The notes beneath the pieces are model-generated. The model did not search any database. It was given only the letters and a program-made list of their open reading frames with translations, and was not told the DNA's origin. From NCBI GenBank assembly GCA_903870955.1, contig CAIQEX010000364.1, forward strand, positions 1 through 6,004: a stretch of DNA of 6,004 nucleotides, read 5' to 3'. Shown here one piece after another: positions 1 through 6,000 of the stretch. Both the position numbers and the translations under genes were made by a program. Source of the DNA: an uncultured beta proteobacterium (GTDB lineage: Bacteria > Pseudomonadota > Gammaproteobacteria > Burkholderiales > Burkholderiaceae_C). Position 1 is the stretch's first letter. Every line of letters begins with the position of its first letter.

Positions 1-1290
1 GACAGCCAGACGGCGCGCTTTTCTCAAGAAGGCTACCAAGAGAAATACAATGCCCACGTCAAAAAGCTCACCACCAAACCGGTGGTGGGCGTGGGCCGCT
101 ACACCTCGCCCGATGCCATGGTCTCGGTGATCAAACGCGGCGTGATGGACCTGATCGGTGCCGCCCGCCCGTCGATTGCCGACCCATTTCTGCCGAACAA
201 GATTGAGCAAGGGCGCTTCGACGAAATCCGCGAATGCATTGGCTGCAACATCTGCGTCACCGGCGACAACCTGAGCGTGCCAATACGCTGCACCCAAAAC
301 CCCACCATGGGCGAAGAGTGGCGCCGTGGTTGGCACCCGGAGCGCATTGCCAAGGCGGCTTCTCAAGACACCGTGCTAGTCGTTGGCGCCGGACCGGCAG
401 GTCTGGAATTGTCACGCGCCCTCGGTCAGCGTGGCTATGAGGTCGCGTTGGCAGATGCCAATACAAAACCGGGTGGCCGCTTGCTGAACGATGCCTCGTT
501 GCCCGGCCTTTCCACCTGGATGCGCGTAGCCGATTACCGGCTGCAACAGTTGCAGAAGATGGGCAACGTCAACCTCTATCTGGACAGCGAGCTCTCGGCC
601 GACGAGGTCCTGGCTTTTGGCTTTAATCGCGTATTCCTGGCCACCGGCTCGACCTGGCGCCGTGACGGCCTGGGCCGTCAACACCAAGCGCCGTTGCTCG
701 ACGCCACGCTTCCCCACGTCTTCACACCCGATGACGTGTTTGCCGGTGCCGCCCTGCCCTCGCCGGTGCTGATTTACGACGACGACCACTACTACATGGC
801 CGGAGCCTTGGCCGAAAGGCTGCGCAAGCAGGGATTGGAAGTGCATCTCGTCACACCGTCCGTCAAAGTTTCCGAGTTCACAGAAATGACCATGGAGCAG
901 CACCGCATCCAGTCCGGCCTGCTCAAGATGGGCGTACACATACAGACCAATACGGCTCTAGTCGGCGCACAGGAGGTGGCGGGTGGTCTCAAGGTGGAAT
1001 GCGCCCACACCTATTCCGATGCACGCTGCCACCTGGAATGTGGCAGCCTGCTGATGGTCACCATGCGTGACCCTAAAGACGCATTGTTCAACGCCCTGCA
1101 AGCGCAGCAAGACGACTGGCAGGCCAAGGGGGTGAAGAGCATCCAGTTGCTGGGCGACGCCTATGCGCCCGGCAGTGTGGCAGCAGCGGTCTATGCCGGC
1201 CACCGGGCTGCGCGTGAATTGGACGCAGCGGAATTGCCGTTGGACACGGTGCCGTTCCGGCGTGAAATGATCGAGATCAAACAGACCTGA
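1..1290 (+). CDS. TMADH/DgcA-family iron-sulfur flavoenzyme (5'-truncated by window edge)
   Basis: This is the C-terminal 429 codons of an enzyme whose family members are usually about 680-730 residues. The frame is open to base 1, so the GTG at 82 is not a real start. The visible part begins in the end of the FMN-binding TIM barrel (VVGVGRYTSPDAM, then the GAARPSIADP stretch). The 4Fe-4S cluster motif CIGCNIC (visible residues 79, 82, 85) follows, with the fourth cysteine at 97 in CTQNP, and then the family-typical GEEWRRGWHPER. A Rossmann motif GAGPAG (129-134) opens the ADP/FAD-like domain; LIYDDDHYYMAG marks the second nucleotide-binding half, and GDAYAPGSVAAAVYAG closes the fold. The cysteine spacing and the WHPE segment resemble trimethylamine/dimethylamine dehydrogenases and dimethylglycine or N-methylproline demethylases more than 2,4-dienoyl-CoA reductase. 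The likely role is cytoplasmic oxidative N-demethylation of a methylated amine or betaine. The exact substrate cannot be told without the barrel's active site. Confidence 0.9.
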   Translation, partial: DSQTARFSQEGYQEKYNAHVKKLTTKPVVGVGRYTSPDAMVSVIKRGVMDLIGAARPSIADPFLPNKIEQGRFDEIRECIGCNICVTGDNLSVPIRCTQNPTMGEEWRRGWHPERIAKAASQDTVLVVGAGPAGLELSRALGQRGYEVALADANTKPGGRLLNDASLPGLSTWMRVADYRLQQLQKMGNVNLYLDSELSADEVLAFGFNRVFLATGSTWRRDGLGRQHQAPLLDATLPHVFTPDDVFAGAALPSPVLIYDDDHYYMAGALAERLRKQGLEVHLVTPSVKVSEFTEMTMEQHRIQSGLLKMGVHIQTNTALVGAQEVAGGLKVECAHTYSDARCHLECGSLLMVTMRDPKDALFNALQAQQDDWQAKGVKSIQLLGDAYAPGSVAAAVYAGHRAARELDAAELPLDTVPFRREMIEIKQT

Positions 1291-1358
1291 AACAACTGGC
1301 CAATGGGCTACCCACGGCGGTCGGAACGCCTCGCGGTGTGGTACCTTGCTTGCAGATG

Positions 1359-1385
1359 CGGGGGACGTAATACCCCCGTGAGGAG
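1359..1385 (+). promoter_or_regulatory. Short G/C hairpin abutting the ribosome binding site of the chemoreceptor gene
   Basis: CGGGGG (1359-1364) and CCCCCG (1373-1378) form a perfect 6-bp stem with an 8-base loop. The Shine-Dalgarno AGGAG (1381-1385) starts 2 bases after the stem and sits 8 bases before the ATG at 1394, so it fixes that start. There is no U-tract, so this is not a standard terminator for the upstream flavoenzyme gene. It could be a 5'-UTR stem affecting translation, an operator, or chance in GC-rich DNA. A weak sigma70-like pair (TTGCTT at 1346-1351, TAATAC at 1368-1373, 16 apart) overlaps it but is too poor to call. I saw no flagellar sigma28 consensus. Confidence 0.4.
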
Positions 1386-1393
1386 CGCCAGTC

Positions 1394-2959
1394 ATGCAAC
1401 TCAATCGATTCAAAATCGGCCACCGCCTTATTTTTGGCTTTGGCCTGGTGCTCTTCCTGTCGCTTGTCATGGGCTTGTTGGCGTTGCTAGAGCTCTACAA
1501 CGTCAACCAGGCCACCACCCGAATCGCTGGCAGCAACTTGCCCAGCGTGGCACTGGCGGGACGCTTGCAAGAGACACTGGGCGAAATCCGCTTATTGGAA
1601 AATCGCCACGTCTTGACCTTTGATGCCGATGAAAAAGACGATCTCACAAAAGTCATTGCCAGTGCGCAGCAGCGTTTGGCCGGCTACCTTGGCACCTATG
1701 ACAAACGCGAACTGCCCACCGATGAACGCGCGGCCCTGGAAGACTTTAAGCATGCGCTGAAGACCTACCTGGATAGCCAGCCGAAGATGCTTGAGTTGTC
1801 GCAAAAAGGCATGCTTTCTTTGCCCGAGTCCCGCACCTATCTCATTGGCGAATCGCAAATGGCGTACGCGCAAGCCAGCACCAAACTGGGCAAGCTCGTT
1901 ACCCTGAATGAAACGGCCTCGGCTGGCAGCTTCGACGCCTCACAAGCGATCTTTCGTAACGCCGTCATGCTGGTCATTGCACTGCTGTCGGCTGTGTTGG
2001 CATTTGGGGCGGTCTGGGCCATTGCGGTCAGCCGTTCCATCGTGCGACCCATGCACCGCGTGCAGCGCGCGGCCGAGGAAATTGCCCAGGGCGACCTGAC
2101 CAGTACCCTGACCGTCGAGGGGGCGGATGAGATGGCCGACCTGATGCAGGCCGTCAAGTCCATGCAGTCCGCGTTGCACAACACCATCGCACAGGTGGAG
2201 CGTGCGGCCGATGGCCTTGGCAACGCAAGTGCCGAAATCGCCTCCGGCAACCATGATTTGAGCCAACGCACCGAGTTGGCTGCCGTCAATTTGGAAAAGG
2301 TGGCCTCTTCCATGGGCGAACTAACCCAAACTGTGCAACTCAGCGCTGAGTCTGCCGGGCGTGCCAACGTGTTGGCCCTGTCGGCTGCGCAGGTTGCGCG
2401 GCGTGGCGGTGAAGTCATGGAGCAGGTGGTGGCCACGATGCAGCAAATCGACGTCTCGTCCAAACGCATTGGCGACATCATCGGGGTGATCGATGGCATT
2501 GCCTTCCAGACCAATATCCTGGCGCTGAATGCCGCCGTGGAAGCGGCACGCGCCGGGGAACAAGGGCGTGGCTTTGCCGTGGTCGCCAGCGAGGTGCGCT
2601 CACTGGCCGGTCGCTCGGCCGAAGCTGCCAGGGAGATCAAAACCCTGATTCAAGCCAGTGTCGAACATGTGGAGAAAGGCTCTGGGCTGGTCACCCATGC
2701 TGGCCAAACCATGCAGGAGATCAATGACTCCGTGCATCAGGTGTCCAACATCATCGGACAGATAACGACCGCCGACACCGCTCAGAGCGAAGGCATCTCA
2801 CAGGTCAATGCGGCTGTGGTGGAACTGGATCAACTGACCCATCAGAACGCCGCATTGGTCGAAGAAAGTGCGGCGTCGGCGCAAAGCCTGAGCGATGAGG
2901 CAGAACGCTTGAAAGCGGCGATCCACGTGTTCCAGCTCGACGGGGCTGCGAGGCAATAA
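1394..2959 (+). CDS. Methyl-accepting chemotaxis protein (Tsr-like, 4-helix-bundle sensor)
   Basis: This 521-residue inner-membrane chemoreceptor senses periplasmic ligands and controls CheA/CheW. A short basic N-terminus precedes TM1 (about 12-34); a periplasmic region of about 155 residues (35-188) looks like a four-helix-bundle sensor; TM2 is about 190-212, followed by a HAMP domain (about 213-266, with IVRPMHRV). The cytoplasmic coiled-coil hairpin runs to the end. Its tip, around residues 366-416 ([20 protein letters not shown] and onward), is almost identical to that of E. coli Tsr, and the spacing from the first methylation helix to the tip matches Tsr without gaps, indicating the 36-heptad class. 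No C-terminal CheR/CheB-tethering pentapeptide (NWETF-like) is present; it ends FQLDGAARQ. The N-terminal methylation sites are degenerate (see findings), while the EE pair at 490-491 is kept. The start is supported by AGGAG 8 bases upstream. Ligand unknown; the neighbouring demethylase makes methylated amines only a guess. Confidence 0.95.
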   Translation: MQLNRFKIGHRLIFGFGLVLFLSLVMGLLALLELYNVNQATTRIAGSNLPSVALAGRLQETLGEIRLLENRHVLTFDADEKDDLTKVIASAQQRLAGYLGTYDKRELPTDERAALEDFKHALKTYLDSQPKMLELSQKGMLSLPESRTYLIGESQMAYAQASTKLGKLVTLNETASAGSFDASQAIFRNAVMLVIALLSAVLAFGAVWAIAVSRSIVRPMHRVQRAAEEIAQGDLTSTLTVEGADEMADLMQAVKSMQSALHNTIAQVERAADGLGNASAEIASGNHDLSQRTELAAVNLEKVASSMGELTQTVQLSAESAGRANVLALSAAQVARRGGEVMEQVVATMQQIDVSSKRIGDIIGVIDGIAFQTNILALNAAVEAARAGEQGRGFAVVASEVRSLAGRSAEAAREIKTLIQASVEHVEKGSGLVTHAGQTMQEINDSVHQVSNIIGQITTADTAQSEGISQVNAAVVELDQLTHQNAALVEESAASAQSLSDEAERLKAAIHVFQLDGAARQ

Positions 2960-2986
2960 AAAAAGCCCTCTTGCGAGGGCTTTTTT
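2958..2986. terminator. Bidirectional rho-independent terminator
   Basis: GCCCTC (2965-2970) and GAGGGC (2975-2980) form a perfect 6-bp GC-rich stem around the loop TTGC. It is flanked by seven A's (2958-2964) and six T's (2981-2986), so a U-tract follows the hairpin on either strand. It overlaps the stop codon of the chemoreceptor gene (2957-2959) and lies 25 bases beyond the stop of the convergent small minus-strand gene, so it can end both transcripts. Confidence 0.95.
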
Positions 2987-3010
2987 GTGTCAGCCGTCAG
3001 GCTGCCGCGA

Positions 3011-3181
3011 TTAACCGCCCTTGCTGGGACGCTTGCCGGGGTTCTTCTTGCTGCGGGTGGAGACACCGCGCTCAAGGCTCACGCGCTGGCCGCGACCACC
3101 GGTGGGGAGGGTGAAACCAGGTTGCGTTGCAGGACGGGGAGATGCTTTGCGATCAGCTTCGGTGACGATTTTGTTGCCCAT
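3011..3181 (-). CDS. Small basic hypothetical protein (56 aa)
   Basis: This minus-strand ORF runs from ATG (complement of 3179-3181) to TAA (complement of 3011-3013). The product begins MGNKIVTEADRK, has a Gly/Thr-rich middle (FTLPTGGRG) and ends in a strongly basic tail (STRSKKNPGKRPSKGG). It has no membrane segment, signal peptide or cysteine. The composition suggests a nucleic-acid- or ribosome-associated, largely unstructured protein, but that is inference only. I do not recognise a named family, although it looks like a conserved short protein of this bacterial group. In-frame extension to an ATG at 3265 would give 84 residues, but the added segment reads poorly and overlaps the probable promoter region. 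The Shine-Dalgarno before the chosen ATG is weak. Support for a real gene comes from its convergent position on a bidirectional terminator and from protein-like residue use that differs from the plus-strand readings. Confidence 0.62.
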   Translation of the reverse strand: MGNKIVTEADRKASPRPATQPGFTLPTGGRGQRVSLERGVSTRSKKNPGKRPSKGG

Positions 3182-3312
3182 TTGGTGTTCCAGGAGAAAT
3201 AAGTAAAGACCCCCTATTTGAACATTTTTTTGGAAGCCGCTTTGCACCCGCCTCACCACGGGCATTTGCCCCGTCTACGCAGCGCCTTTTACCGCTGCGC
3301 CACAATCCTTGC
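3182..3312. promoter_or_regulatory. Divergent intergenic region between the small basic protein gene and the deacetylase gene
   Basis: These 131 bases must hold the promoters of both flanking genes, which are transcribed away from each other. The middle has an AT-rich stretch (about 3213-3232, including seven T's). On the plus strand, CACAAT (3301-3306) is a plausible -10 hexamer only 6 bases before the ATG at 3313. No good TTGACA-like -35 lies at the right distance, and no Shine-Dalgarno precedes that ATG. On the minus strand I could not define a convincing promoter. No terminator, operator palindrome or riboswitch fold was recognised. Confidence 0.4.
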
Positions 3313-4263
3313 ATGCAAGCTTTTTACAGCGACCGCTTTGTGTTGCCATTGCCTCCCGGTCACCGTTTCCCGATGGAAAAGTACCAATTGCTGCGTGACC
3401 GGCTGACGGCAAACCTGCCTCAGGTGCGCATGCAGCAAGCGCCCGAAGTCACTGAAGGCGAACTCGCCCTGGCCCACGATCCTGCCTATATCCAGGCCAT
3501 AGCCGACGGCTCGGTGGATGCAAAAATTCTGCGGGAAATCGGCTTTCCCTGGAGCCCGGCCATGGCGGCGCGCGCACGGCGCTCGGTCGGCGGTACGCTG
3601 GCTGCCGGTCGTGCCGCCCTGAGTGGCGAAGGTTTGGCTGCCAATCTGGCGGGTGGCACCCACCATTCCTACGCGCACAAAGGGGGTGGCTTTTGTGTTT
3701 TCAACGATTTGGCAGTCACCGCACGCGTGCTCCAGGCCGAGTGGGCCCGCCGCCACGGCCAACGCCACGCGGCCTTGCAAGTCGCCATCATTGACCTGGA
3801 TGTGCACCAGGGCAACGGTACCGCCAGCATCTTCCGCAATGACAACAGCGTCTTCACGCTCTCCCTGCATGGCGACAAGAATTTCCCGTTTCGCAAGGAG
3901 GACAGCGATCTGGACATCGCGCTGCCAGATGGCTGTGGCGATGCCGAATACCTTGCTGCGCTGGAGAACGCCCTGCTCGATCTGGAAGGCCGCTTCAGTC
4001 CAGGTGCCGTGCTGTATCTGGCGGGTGCCGATCCGCACGAGGGCGACCGGCTGGGTCGCCTCAAACTGAGTTTTGACGGTATGCAGTCGCGTGATCGGCG
4101 GATTTTTGATTGGTGTTTCCGGCGCCGCCTGCCCTGCGTATTTGCCATGGGCGGTGGCTACGGCAGCGATATTTCGACCACGATCCAAGTGCAGGAGAAC
4201 ACCTACCGCATCGCAGTGGAATACTGGCAGCGTTGGCAGGAAACGGCGGGCGCACTACAGTAG
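3313..4263 (+). CDS. Histone deacetylase-family zinc amidohydrolase (class IV/HDAC11-like)
   Basis: This 316-residue protein is a full-length arginase/deacetylase-fold enzyme. Visible landmarks are the N-terminal FYSDRFVLPLPPGHRFPMEKY, the catalytic histidine pair H117-H118 in GGTHHS followed by GGGFCVFND, the zinc ligands D163 and H165 in DLDVHQGNGT, the third zinc ligand D240 in GADPHEGDRLG, and the transition-state tyrosine Y283 in GGGYG. All catalytic residues are present, so it should be active. HQGNG and the compact length resemble the HDAC11-like bacterial group rather than AcuC or acetylpolyamine amidohydrolases. Bacterial members hydrolyse acyl groups from lysines, polyamines or small-molecule amides; the substrate here is unknown. 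It is cytoplasmic, with no signal peptide. The start ATG matches the family N-terminus but has no Shine-Dalgarno and may lie at or near the transcript 5' end. The P450 gene begins 5 bases after its TAG, implying co-expression. Confidence 0.93.
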   Translation: MQAFYSDRFVLPLPPGHRFPMEKYQLLRDRLTANLPQVRMQQAPEVTEGELALAHDPAYIQAIADGSVDAKILREIGFPWSPAMAARARRSVGGTLAAGRAALSGEGLAANLAGGTHHSYAHKGGGFCVFNDLAVTARVLQAEWARRHGQRHAALQVAIIDLDVHQGNGTASIFRNDNSVFTLSLHGDKNFPFRKEDSDLDIALPDGCGDAEYLAALENALLDLEGRFSPGAVLYLAGADPHEGDRLGRLKLSFDGMQSRDRRIFDWCFRRRLPCVFAMGGGYGSDISTTIQVQENTYRIAVEYWQRWQETAGALQ

Positions 4264-4268
4264 ACGGC

Positions 4269-5678
4269 ATGAAACACTTTCACGACTTGCCTGGTCCGAG
4301 CGGTCTGCCGATATTCGGCAATGCGTTTCAAGTGCGCCCCGCACGCATGCACCTGCAGTGCGAGCAATGGGCGCGCGAATTTGGCAACCTGTACCGGTTG
4401 CAACTAGGGCCGCGCAAGGTGGTTGTGGTAGCAGACCACAGGCAGGTCGCGGCGATTTTGCGCGACCGTCCGGATGCGTTTGGCCGCACCGATCGCCTGA
4501 ATGAAATCTGGACCGAAATGGGCTTGCCGCCAGGCGTTTTCGGCGCCAACAATGAGGTCTGGCGACAGCAGCGCCGCATGGTCATGGCCGGTTTTGACCC
4601 CACCCAGGTCAAACGATATTTCCCTGCATTGCAATGCGTAGCGGCCCGACTGGGTCAACGCTGGCGCATCGCAGCGACGCAGGGCACGCCAATCGACCTG
4701 CAGTCAGACTTGATGCGTTACACCGTGGACACCATTGCCGGGCTGGCGTTTGGCGCGGAGGTGAATACGCTGGAATCAGACCATGACGTGATCCAGCGTC
4801 ATCTGGACCAGATTTTTCCGGCCCTGTTCAATCGTGTGCTGGCGCCTTGTCCCACCTGGCGCTGGTGGCGCTCGGCCGCCAACCGGCGTCTGGACGCCAG
4901 CCTTATAGAAGTTCTGCGCGCAGTGAACCAGTTTGTGGCCCAGGCGCGCGAGCGTATGGCGACCCATCCGGACCTCTATAGCGAGCCCGGCAATCTGCTG
5001 GAGGCCATGCTGGCGGCGGCAGACCAGCCCGACAGCGGTATGGACGACGATCAAGTCGCCGGCAATGTGCTAACCATGCTACTGGCCGGTGAAGACACCA
5101 CCGCCAACACGCTGGCTTGGATGATTCACCTGTTGTCGAGCAACCCGCAGGCGCTGAAGCAGGCCACTAAGGAAGTGCGCTCTGTGTGCCTACCGGGGAA
5201 TGTGCCCACGCTGGAGCAGCTGACAGGGCTGGATTTTGTCGAAGCCTGCGCCCATGAATCCATGCGACTCAAGCCGGTAGCGCCCATCTTGCCTCTGCAG
5301 GTGCAGCGCGAAGTGCTAATCGGCGATGTCCAGTTACAGCCCGGTGTGGTGGTGATCAATCTGATGCGGGTGGATTCGGTCAGCGAAGCGTACATTCCCC
5401 AGGCGGCGGAGTTTCGACCCGAGCGCTGGCTGGTCGACGGCGACCAGGACCACATGGCGCAATCGGCCAAGCGTATCTCGATGCCTTTTGGTGCCGGACC
5501 GCGCATCTGCCCGGGGCGCTACCTGGCCCTGCTGGAAATGAAGATGGCCATTGCCACCCTGCTCAATGACTTTGACATCCTGAGCGTCGGCACCGCCGAT
5601 GGACAAGAACCCCGGGAGCATTTGGCATTCACCATGACGCCCGTAGGATTGAAGATGCGTTTGCGGGCGCGCACCTAA
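4269..5678 (+). CDS. Cytochrome P450, soluble
   Basis: This 469-residue haem monooxygenase inserts one oxygen atom from O2 into an organic substrate using electrons from a separate partner. Signatures in order: proline-rich LPGPSGLPIFGN (7-18), C-helix WxxxR (W98, R102), I-helix oxygen-activation motif AGEDTT (273-278), K-helix ExxR (E330, R333), FRPERW (382-387), and haem loop FGAGPRICPG (407-416) with C414 as the iron thiolate ligand. Everything needed for activity is intact. There is no N-terminal membrane anchor, and no fused reductase or ferredoxin. The length exceeds the usual 400-420 of class I bacterial P450s and is nearer CYP102-type haem domains and eukaryotic-style families. The frame stays open upstream to 4110, but that part is an out-of-frame reading of the deacetylase gene; the ATG at 4269 begins MKHFHDLPGP directly before the fold. 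No clear Shine-Dalgarno precedes it, so translation is probably coupled to the deacetylase stop. The CYP family and substrate cannot be assigned by eye. Confidence 0.94.
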   Translation: MKHFHDLPGPSGLPIFGNAFQVRPARMHLQCEQWAREFGNLYRLQLGPRKVVVVADHRQVAAILRDRPDAFGRTDRLNEIWTEMGLPPGVFGANNEVWRQQRRMVMAGFDPTQVKRYFPALQCVAARLGQRWRIAATQGTPIDLQSDLMRYTVDTIAGLAFGAEVNTLESDHDVIQRHLDQIFPALFNRVLAPCPTWRWWRSAANRRLDASLIEVLRAVNQFVAQARERMATHPDLYSEPGNLLEAMLAAADQPDSGMDDDQVAGNVLTMLLAGEDTTANTLAWMIHLLSSNPQALKQATKEVRSVCLPGNVPTLEQLTGLDFVEACAHESMRLKPVAPILPLQVQREVLIGDVQLQPGVVVINLMRVDSVSEAYIPQAAEFRPERWLVDGDQDHMAQSAKRISMPFGAGPRICPGRYLALLEMKMAIATLLNDFDILSVGTADGQEPREHLAFTMTPVGLKMRLRART

Positions 5679-5686
5679 GCGATGCA

Positions 5687-5751
5687 CAGGTCAACCCGTA
5701 GTGATCAGGTTGAAATTCATCCGCTGATAGGCGGGAACTGCGTTGACCCTG
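5687..5751. repeat. Overlapping alternative inverted repeats just after the P450 gene
   Basis: TCAACC (5691-5696) can pair with GGTTGA (5708-5713) around an 11-base loop. The overlapping GGTCAAC (5689-5695) can instead pair with GTTGACC (5742-5748), extendable to CAGGTCAAC with one bulged C. Between the arms of the longer stem lies a small CCGC/GCGG hairpin (5721-5724 / 5731-5734). The two larger stems exclude each other because they share the left arm. There is no T-run, so a classical terminator is unlikely, although a weak 3'-end stabilising stem for the deacetylase-P450 mRNA is possible. Confidence 0.4.
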
Positions 5752-5883
5752 GAAGAGATGAGTCGTGATTGTGTTTCTCTGGAGCGACTTTAGGAGTCAT
5801 TTGGGTTTTTGCCGGGAATGGCTGTGATGGGCTGGTAGCAGGTGTACACGACGGTCCGATATCCAGTGGTCCCGCACCGAACC

Positions 5884-5923
5884 CCCCAATGAGCGAACAC
5901 TGAAGTCCGTTGTCCCGTTGGGG
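5884..5923. repeat. Short inverted repeat CCCCAA/TTGGGG
   Basis: CCCCAA (5884-5889) and TTGGGG (5918-5923) are perfect 6-base complements separated by 28 bases. The pair ends 7 bases before the much longer inverted repeat at 5931. On its own this could be chance; next to the longer repeat it suggests a multi-stem structured segment. Confidence 0.35.
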
Positions 5924-5930
5924 TCGGCGC

Positions 5931-6000
5931 GCAGGAGGAGCAAGGGCGAACTCCTCATGGTGGAGTACCACAAATCGTCGCCCGCCCTTGCCCCTCCTGC
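5931..6000. repeat. Long near-perfect inverted repeat (18-base arms, 34-base loop)
   Basis: The left arm 5931-5948 (GCAGGAGGAGCAAGGGCG) and the right arm 5983-6000 (CGCCCTTGCCCCTCCTGC) pair at 17 of 18 positions, the only mismatch being A5939 opposite C5992. The 34-base loop (5949-5982) contains its own hairpin, ACTCC (5950-5954) with GGAGT (5962-5966). The structure is too long and well matched to be expected by chance here. It has no U-tract on either side within the window, so it is not an evident intrinsic terminator. Candidates are the end of a mobile element, a dispersed palindromic repeat, or a structured RNA. Confidence 0.75.

Noticed and set aside
1837..2640. Antisense open frame of about 267 codons inside the chemoreceptor gene
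   Set aside because: Its Ser/Ala/Arg-rich sequence is the usual shadow of an Ala-rich coiled coil on the opposite strand; the plus-strand reading is unambiguous.
2987..3206. Plus-strand open frames of 61-71 codons opposite the small basic protein
   Set aside because: They begin within or just after the terminator, have no Shine-Dalgarno, and read as biased shadow sequence. The minus-strand reading fits the bidirectional terminator.
3289..4188. Long antisense open frame (about 300 codons) opposite the deacetylase gene
   Set aside because: It mirrors codon bias of a well-supported plus-strand gene with complete catalytic motifs, and its own product shows no recognisable domain.
4110..4268. 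In-frame upstream extension of the P450 gene by 53 codons
   Set aside because: This stretch lies within the conserved C-terminal coding part of the deacetylase (GGGYG region), and the extension has no anchor or P450-like sequence. The ATG at 4269 sits directly before the fold.
5687..5751. Integron attC-like site suggested by CAAC...GTTG arms
   Set aside because: The arms GGTCAAC and GTTGACC do not match the RYYYAAC and GTTRRRY core consensus, and no gene-cassette organisation is present.
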